A DNA stretch of 64,000 bases from Xanthomonas arboricola (GTDB lineage Bacteria > Pseudomonadota > Gammaproteobacteria > Xanthomonadales > Xanthomonadaceae): positions 868,044-932,043 of the forward strand of contig NZ_QREM01000007.1 of NCBI RefSeq assembly GCF_003353015.1, written 5' to 3'. Positions 59,914-64,000 of this stretch are shown here, one piece after another; the first letter of the stretch is position 1, and each line of letters opens with the position of its first letter. The notes beneath the pieces are model-generated. The model was not told the origin of the DNA. It was given only the letters and a program-made list of their open reading frames with translations, and searched no databases. Both the position numbers and the translations under genes were made by a program.

Positions 59914-61127
59914 AGCACCAGACCCTCGCGCGCGGCGATGGTGTGCACGTCCTTGTCGCCCCGGCCGGACAGGTTGCACAGGATCAACGCGTCCTTGGGC
60001 ATCTCGCGTGCGAGCTTGATCGACTGCGCCACTGCATGGCTGGATTCGAGCGCGGCGATGATGCCTTCGGTATGCGCCAGCAGATGAAAGGCGGCCATCG
60101 CTTCGTCGTCGGTGATGCCCTGGTAGACCGCGCGGCCACTGTCGGACAGGAACGAATGCTCCGGGCCCACGCCCGGGTAATCCAGGCCGGCGGAGATGGA
60201 GTGGGTTTCGGTGATCTGGCCGTCGTCGTCGCAGATCACATAGGTGCGATTGCCATGCAGCACGCCGGGGCGTCCTGCCGCGATCGACGCCGCATGACGG
60301 CCGGTTGCGATGCCGTCGCCGGCCGCTTCGGCGCCATAGATCCTGACGCCCGGGTCGTTGAGGAAGGCATGGAACAGGCCGATCGCATTGCTGCCGCCGC
60401 CGACGCAGGCGCTGAGCGCATCCGGCAGGCGGCCGTAGTCTTCCAGCATCTGCGCGCGCGCTTCGCGGCCGACAATTGCGTTGAAGTCGCGCACCATGCG
60501 CGGATATGGATCCGGGCCGGCCACGGTGCCGATGATGTAGAAGGTGTCCTGCACGTTGGTGACCCAGTCGCGCATCGCTTCGTTGAGCGCGTCCTTGAGC
60601 GTGGCCGAGCCGGAGGTCACCGGAATCACGGTCGCACCGAGCAACTTCATGCGGTAGACGTTGATCTTCTGCCGCTCGATGTCGGTGGCGCCCATGTAGA
60701 CCACGCACTCCAGGCCCAGCCGCGCGGCCACCGTGGCGCTGGCCACGCCATGCTGGCCGGCGCCGGTCTCGGCAATGATGCGGGTCTTGCCCATGCGGCT
60801 GGCCAGCAGGGCCTGGCCGATGGTGTTGTTGATCTTGTGCGCGCCGGTGTGGTTGAGGTCTTCGCGCTTGAGCAGGATCTGCGCGCCGCCCACTTCGCGG
60901 CTCAGGCGCTCGGCGTGGTAGATCGGGCTGGGCCGGCCGACGTAGTGCTTGAGATCCTTGTCGTATTCGGCAATGAAGGCAGGATCCTGGCGCGCCTGGT
61001 CGTAGGCGGCAGACAGCTCCTGCAAGGGGCCGATCAAGGTCTCGGCGACAAACCGGCCACCGAACTTGCCGAAGTGGCCGGCAGCGTCCGGGTAGGCGTA
61101 AAAGTCACTGATGGGCTGGGCCGACAT
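59910..61127 (-). CDS. trpB: Tryptophan synthase beta chain
   Basis: 405-aa PLP enzyme condensing indole with serine. [17 protein letters not shown] at the N terminus and the PLP Lys in [14 protein letters not shown] near residue 95 are seen. [14 protein letters not shown] near 120, the PLP-phosphate loop [13 protein letters not shown] near 240, and the C-terminal [12 protein letters not shown] complete the family pattern. ATG at 61127 gives the normal start. It is divergent from trpI across 105 bp, the classic activator arrangement. Confidence 0.97.
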   Translation of the reverse strand: MSAQPISDFYAYPDAAGHFGKFGGRFVAETLIGPLQELSAAYDQARQDPAFIAEYDKDLKHYVGRPSPIYHAERLSREVGGAQILLKREDLNHTGAHKINNTIGQALLASRMGKTRIIAETGAGQHGVASATVAARLGLECVVYMGATDIERQKINVYRMKLLGATVIPVTSGSATLKDALNEAMRDWVTNVQDTFYIIGTVAGPDPYPRMVRDFNAIVGREARAQMLEDYGRLPDALSACVGGGSNAIGLFHAFLNDPGVRIYGAEAAGDGIATGRHAASIAAGRPGVLHGNRTYVICDDDGQITETHSISAGLDYPGVGPEHSFLSDSGRAVYQGITDDEAMAAFHLLAHTEGIIAALESSHAVAQSIKLAREMPKDALILCNLSGRGDKDVHTIAAREGLVL

Positions 61128-61232
61128 GGGAATCCTCTGCAGCGATGCGTCATACATGAGGCATTACTGTAGCGCAGCCACGGCGCACGATAAATCGATA
61201 AGATTGCCGCAACCTGTGACCTGGACTCACAC

Positions 61233-62153
61233 ATGAGCACACTGCTTCCGCCGCTCGCGGCGCTGCGCGCGTTTGAATCCGCCGCGCGTCTGCAGAGCGT
61301 CAGCCGGGCCGCGCAGGAGCTGCACGTGACCCATGGCGCCATCAGCCGGCACGTGCGCTCGCTGGAACAGGCGCTGGGCACGGCGCTGTTCACCCGCCAG
61401 GGCCGCGGCCTGGTGCTCACGCCTGCCGGCGCCCGGCTGCGCGATGCCACCGGCGAGGGCTTTGCGCTGATCGGCGACACCTGGGCAGCGCTGCGGCGCC
61501 CCACCAGCGAGGCGCCGCTGGTGCTGGGCTGCTCCGGCAGCCTGCTCGCGCGCTGGGTCATCCCGCGGCTGGGCCGGCTGCAGCGGGATCTGCCGCAGCT
61601 GCGCCTGCACCTGTCGGCCAACGAACAGGCGCCCGGCCCGGACCTGGATGGCCTGGATGCGGCCTTGCTGCTGGACACCCCGCCGTGGCCAGGCGAGTGG
61701 CAGGTGCACGAGCTGGGCGTGGAGTGGATCGGCCCGGTGCTGAGTCCGCAGCTGGCATCGGCCACCCGGCTCGATGGCAGCGCGGCGACCGCCCTGCTCG
61801 ACCACGCCTTGCTGCACACCCGCTCGCGCCCGCAGGCCTGGCCGGAATGGGCACAACGCCACGGCCTGGCACCCGAGGCGCTGGGCTTCGGCACCGAATT
61901 CGAACATCTGGTCTATCTGCTGGAGGCGGCCGCGGCCGGCCTGGGCGTGGCGATCGCACCGCAACCGCTGGTTGCCGCGGACCTGGCCGCCGGGCGCCTG
62001 CTGGCACCCTGGGGCTTTACGCCGACGCGCGGCCGCTGGGTGCTGTGCGCCGCAAGGCGCAACCCCGATCCACGCATCGAACAGCTCGCCGGCTGGCTCC
62101 GTCATGCACTTTCAGAGGATCAGCAGCACACCACGGGTGCCGCAGGCGCCTAA
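61233..62153 (+). CDS. trpI: LysR-type regulator, TrpI/GcvA-like
   Basis: 306-aa LysR family regulator. The N-terminal winged helix-turn-helix [39 protein letters not shown] (about 8-45) is followed by an effector domain. Position opposite trpB and GcvA/TrpI-type sequence support control of trpBA by indole-3-glycerol phosphate, as shown for Pseudomonas TrpI (family knowledge). The shared 105-bp region contains AT-rich ATAAATCGATAAGAT (61190-61204), a plausible operator, but no perfect T-N11-A site was confirmed. Confidence 0.85.
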   Translation: MSTLLPPLAALRAFESAARLQSVSRAAQELHVTHGAISRHVRSLEQALGTALFTRQGRGLVLTPAGARLRDATGEGFALIGDTWAALRRPTSEAPLVLGCSGSLLARWVIPRLGRLQRDLPQLRLHLSANEQAPGPDLDGLDAALLLDTPPWPGEWQVHELGVEWIGPVLSPQLASATRLDGSAATALLDHALLHTRSRPQAWPEWAQRHGLAPEALGFGTEFEHLVYLLEAAAAGLGVAIAPQPLVAADLAAGRLLAPWGFTPTRGRWVLCAARRNPDPRIEQLAGWLRHALSEDQQHTTGAAGA

Positions 62154-62258
62154 TCGGAACTCTCAAATCGCCGCGATCGACGAAACAAGCGGCCAAGCAA
62201 TCACCGGGAAATCGAAGACCTCAAGATCGGTCAAACCCACGAAGCAGGCTGTCTGCTC

Positions 62259-62289
62259 CGATTCTCCAATCCCGATTCCCGATTCCCCA
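62259..62289. repeat. Short CGATTCCC-type tandem repeat in trpI-trpF gap
   Basis: Three closely spaced CGATTCT/CGATTCCC units separated by the word CCAATC, in the 138-bp convergent gap. It resembles short dispersed intergenic repeats of xanthomonads. No hairpin terminator was identified. Confidence 0.4.
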
Positions 62290-62291
62290 AC

Positions 62292-62960
62292 TCACGCCAT
62301 CTCGTGGCAATCGGCCCGGCGCACTTCCTCGACGAACTTGCGCATCATGTGGCCGTCCTTGATCCCCGGCGCCAGCTCCACGCCGCTGGACACGTCCACG
62401 CCCCACGGCAGCGTCGCCACGATGGCGTCGAAGACGTTCTCGGCGTTGATACCGCCGGCCAGCAGAAACGGGCGGTGCAGGCCGGTCGGCAGGCGCGACC
62501 AGTCGAAGGTCTTGCCGGTACCGCCGCCTGCGCCGGGCGCATGGCTGTCGAACAGGAACCCGGCCGTATTGGGATAGGCGAGCTGCAAGGTGCGCGCGTT
62601 GGCGTCCTCGCCGTTCATGCCGGTGCTGCCCATCGGTATGGCCTTGAGATACGGCAGGTTGAAGCTGCGGCAGAAGGCGTCGTCTTCCTCGCCATGGAAC
62701 TGCAGCAAGGTCGGGCGCACGGTACGCACCACCTCGCGCACTTCTTCCTTGGAATTGTTGCGGAACAAGGCCACCACATCGACCATCGGCGCGGTGGCCT
62801 GGCGCATTGCGCGCGCCTCGGCCGGCGCCACGCGGCGCGGGCTGCCATGCGCAAAAATAAAGCCCACCGCGTCCACACCCAGCTCGCCGGCCAGTCGGAT
62901 ATCGCCGGCGCGGGTCATGCCACAGAACTTGATACGGGTGCGGTACAGCGATCGATTCAT
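62292..62960 (-). CDS. trpF: Phosphoribosylanthranilate isomerase
   Basis: 222-aa TIM-barrel enzyme of tryptophan synthesis. Catalytic Cys in [13 protein letters not shown] near residue 13, [15 protein letters not shown] near 30, the second catalytic Asp in [11 protein letters not shown] near 130, and the phosphate loop [14 protein letters not shown] near 168. It is transcribed after truA with an ATGA overlap and is convergent with trpI, so it is not in the trpBA transcript. Confidence 0.96.
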   Translation of the reverse strand: MNRSLYRTRIKFCGMTRAGDIRLAGELGVDAVGFIFAHGSPRRVAPAEARAMRQATAPMVDVVALFRNNSKEEVREVVRTVRPTLLQFHGEEDDAFCRSFNLPYLKAIPMGSTGMNGEDANARTLQLAYPNTAGFLFDSHAPGAGGGTGKTFDWSRLPTGLHRPFLLAGGINAENVFDAIVATLPWGVDVSSGVELAPGIKDGHMMRKFVEEVRRADCHEMA

Positions 62961-63730
62961 TGGGTTACCTCAGCGGGCAGATGCCACTCTGCGGGATACA
63001 ACGGCCCGATGAAGACCAGACCTTGTGGCGGTGCCGTCGGCCCGGCCACCGTGCGGTCGCGACCGGCCAGCAACGTCGCGATCCAGTCGCCCGGTTGTTC
63101 TCCGGTTCCGACCAGGATCAGCGAGCCAACGATATTCCGCACCATGTGATGAAGGAATGCATTGGCCTGGACCTGCACCTCCACCACCTCACCGATGCGT
63201 TGCACGCTGATGGCCTGCAGGTTGCGGCGTGCGTGCAAGGCCTGGCATTGCACGCTGCGGAATGCGCTGAAGTCGTTCTCGCCCACTAACGCCTGCGCGG
63301 CCGCGTGCATGGCATCGGCATCCAGCGGGCGGCGTTCCCAGCTCAAGGTCTGGCGATACAGCGCCGGGCGTATCTGCCGATTGAGCAGGCGATACCGGTA
63401 GCGGCGTGCGCGTGCGGAAAACCGCGCATGGAAGTCGGCGGCCGCCGGCACGCACCAGCGCACCGCGATCGAGGGCGGCAGGCGCGCGGTGGTGCCCAGC
63501 ATCCAGCCACGCGGCTCACGGCGCGCGTCGCTGTCGAAATGCACCACCTGGCACTCGCCATGCACGCCGGCATCGGTGCGGCCTGCGCATACCACCTGTA
63601 CCGGGGCATCGGCCACCGACGACAGCGCCGCCTGCAGGCTGGCCTGCACGCTCGGCCCACCCTGCTCACCCAACTGCTGCCAGCCCTGGAACTCGCTGCC
63701 GTCGTACTCCACGCCCAGCGCGTAACGCAT
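62957..63730 (-). CDS. truA: tRNA pseudouridine(38-40) synthase
   Basis: 257-aa enzyme forming pseudouridine 38-40 in the anticodon stem-loop. Active-site [18 protein letters not shown] near residue 48-65 with the catalytic Asp, [18 protein letters not shown] near 95, [13 protein letters not shown] near 145, and [17 protein letters not shown] near 190. The ATG at 63730 gives the canonical [16 protein letters not shown] start; an upstream in-frame start overlaps the next gene and is rejected. Confidence 0.96.
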   Translation of the reverse strand: MRYALGVEYDGSEFQGWQQLGEQGGPSVQASLQAALSSVADAPVQVVCAGRTDAGVHGECQVVHFDSDARREPRGWMLGTTARLPPSIAVRWCVPAAADFHARFSARARRYRYRLLNRQIRPALYRQTLSWERRPLDADAMHAAAQALVGENDFSAFRSVQCQALHARRNLQAISVQRIGEVVEVQVQANAFLHHMVRNIVGSLILVGTGEQPGDWIATLLAGRDRTVAGPTAPPQGLVFIGPLYPAEWHLPAEVTQ

Positions 63731-63768
63731 CGGAACCTGCCTGTTGTCGAATCGATGGAGCGCGCGGA

Positions 63769-64000
63769 CTAGGCCAGCGCGCGCTCGGACCACACCGCCA
63801 GCGTGTTACCGCCCGGCTCGCGGAAATGAAACCGGCTGCCGCCGGGAAAACCGAACGCCGGCTTGACGATCTCGCCACCGGCAGCGCGGATGCGCTCACT
63901 CATGGGCTCCAGCGCGTCGGCATACAGCACGATCAGCGGACCGGCGTCGGCCGCCACTGCGGCAGTGGCGCGATAGAAACCACCGTCCAGGCGACTGTCG
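63769..64000 (-). CDS. VOC (glyoxalase-like) family protein, 5' end outside window
   Basis: The last 76 residues of a vicinal-oxygen-chelate domain protein: [62 protein letters not shown]. The final E-P-G-G-N-x-L-A-V-W pattern with a Glu metal ligand is typical of glyoxalase/bleomycin-resistance-like proteins. Start and substrate are not visible. Confidence 0.8.
   Translation of the reverse strand, partial: DSRLDGGFYRATAAVAADAGPLIVLYADALEPMSERIRAAGGEIVKPAFGFPGGSRFHFREPGGNTLAVWSERALA

Noticed and set aside
61128-61157. Upstream in-frame ATG for trpB (adds 10 residues)
   Set aside because: The downstream ATG at 61127 has a purine-rich AGAGGA site and gives the family-standard start.

Overview
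The window is bacterial chromosome of high GC content, almost certainly from Xanthomonas or a close Lysobacterales (Xanthomonadaceae) relative. The support is gene order and protein character: a complete 14-gene nuo operon flanked by tpiA-secG-tRNA-Leu upstream and tRNA-fMet-rimP-nusA-infB-rbfA-truB-rpsO-pnp downstream, a trpI/trpB split next to truA-trpF, an Oar-like TonB-dependent receptor, and a Xanthomonas-style minor-pilin cluster. The species cannot be fixed from this stretch alone. No phage, insertion sequence, plasmid origin or CRISPR array is visible.

Layout, left to right. 1-1881: 3'-truncated uvrB. 2.0-9.8 kb: type IV pilus block, with an orphan FimT/GspH-like pseudopilin on the plus strand, a tRNA-Asn gene, then the minor-pilin operon fimT-pilV-pilW-pilX-pilY1-pilE on the minus strand. 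The 5' half of pilY1 is AT-richer than its surroundings. 10-15 kb: nucleotide-monophosphate nucleosidase (ppnN) and a 1081-aa Oar-like TonB receptor. 15-21.6 kb: grxD-SDR-marC operon, a divergent sodB, purE-purK, Trm112-like protein plus nadC, and a secreted DUF2272 protein, followed by a tandem pair of palindromic intergenic repeats. 22-31.4 kb: the translation/RNA operon tRNA-fMet-rimP-nusA-infB-rbfA-truB-rpsO-pnp, with a hairpin-rich leader between the tRNA and rimP. 31.6-46.5 kb: nuoA to nuoN (respiratory complex I). 46.5-48 kb: tRNA-Leu(GAG), secG, tpiA. 48-50.4 kb: an SDR and an AT-richer membrane protein of unknown function. 50.4-54.8 kb: a tightly overlapped four-gene unit encoding a periplasmic cupredoxin-like protein, a GGDEF-EAL membrane protein, a DUF3034-type envelope protein and a lipoprotein truncated globin. 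55-64 kb: a 2-oxoglutarate/Fe(II)-type oxygenase, glmM, accD, trpA, a small secreted protein nested between trpA and trpB, trpB, trpI, trpF, truA, and the 3' end of a VOC-family gene.

How the genes work together. Most of the window is core metabolism and information processing in co-directional operons with 1-10 bp overlaps, implying translational coupling. The pilus block supplies the minor pilins and the PilY1 tip protein of a type IV pilus. The most system-like accessory unit is the four-gene cupredoxin / c-di-GMP / DUF3034 / lipo-globin cluster. It combines two envelope metal-redox proteins with a membrane c-di-GMP enzyme and is the best candidate here for an undescribed signalling module.

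Limits: all function calls come from reading motifs and family patterns by eye. No database search, alignment program or folding program was run.
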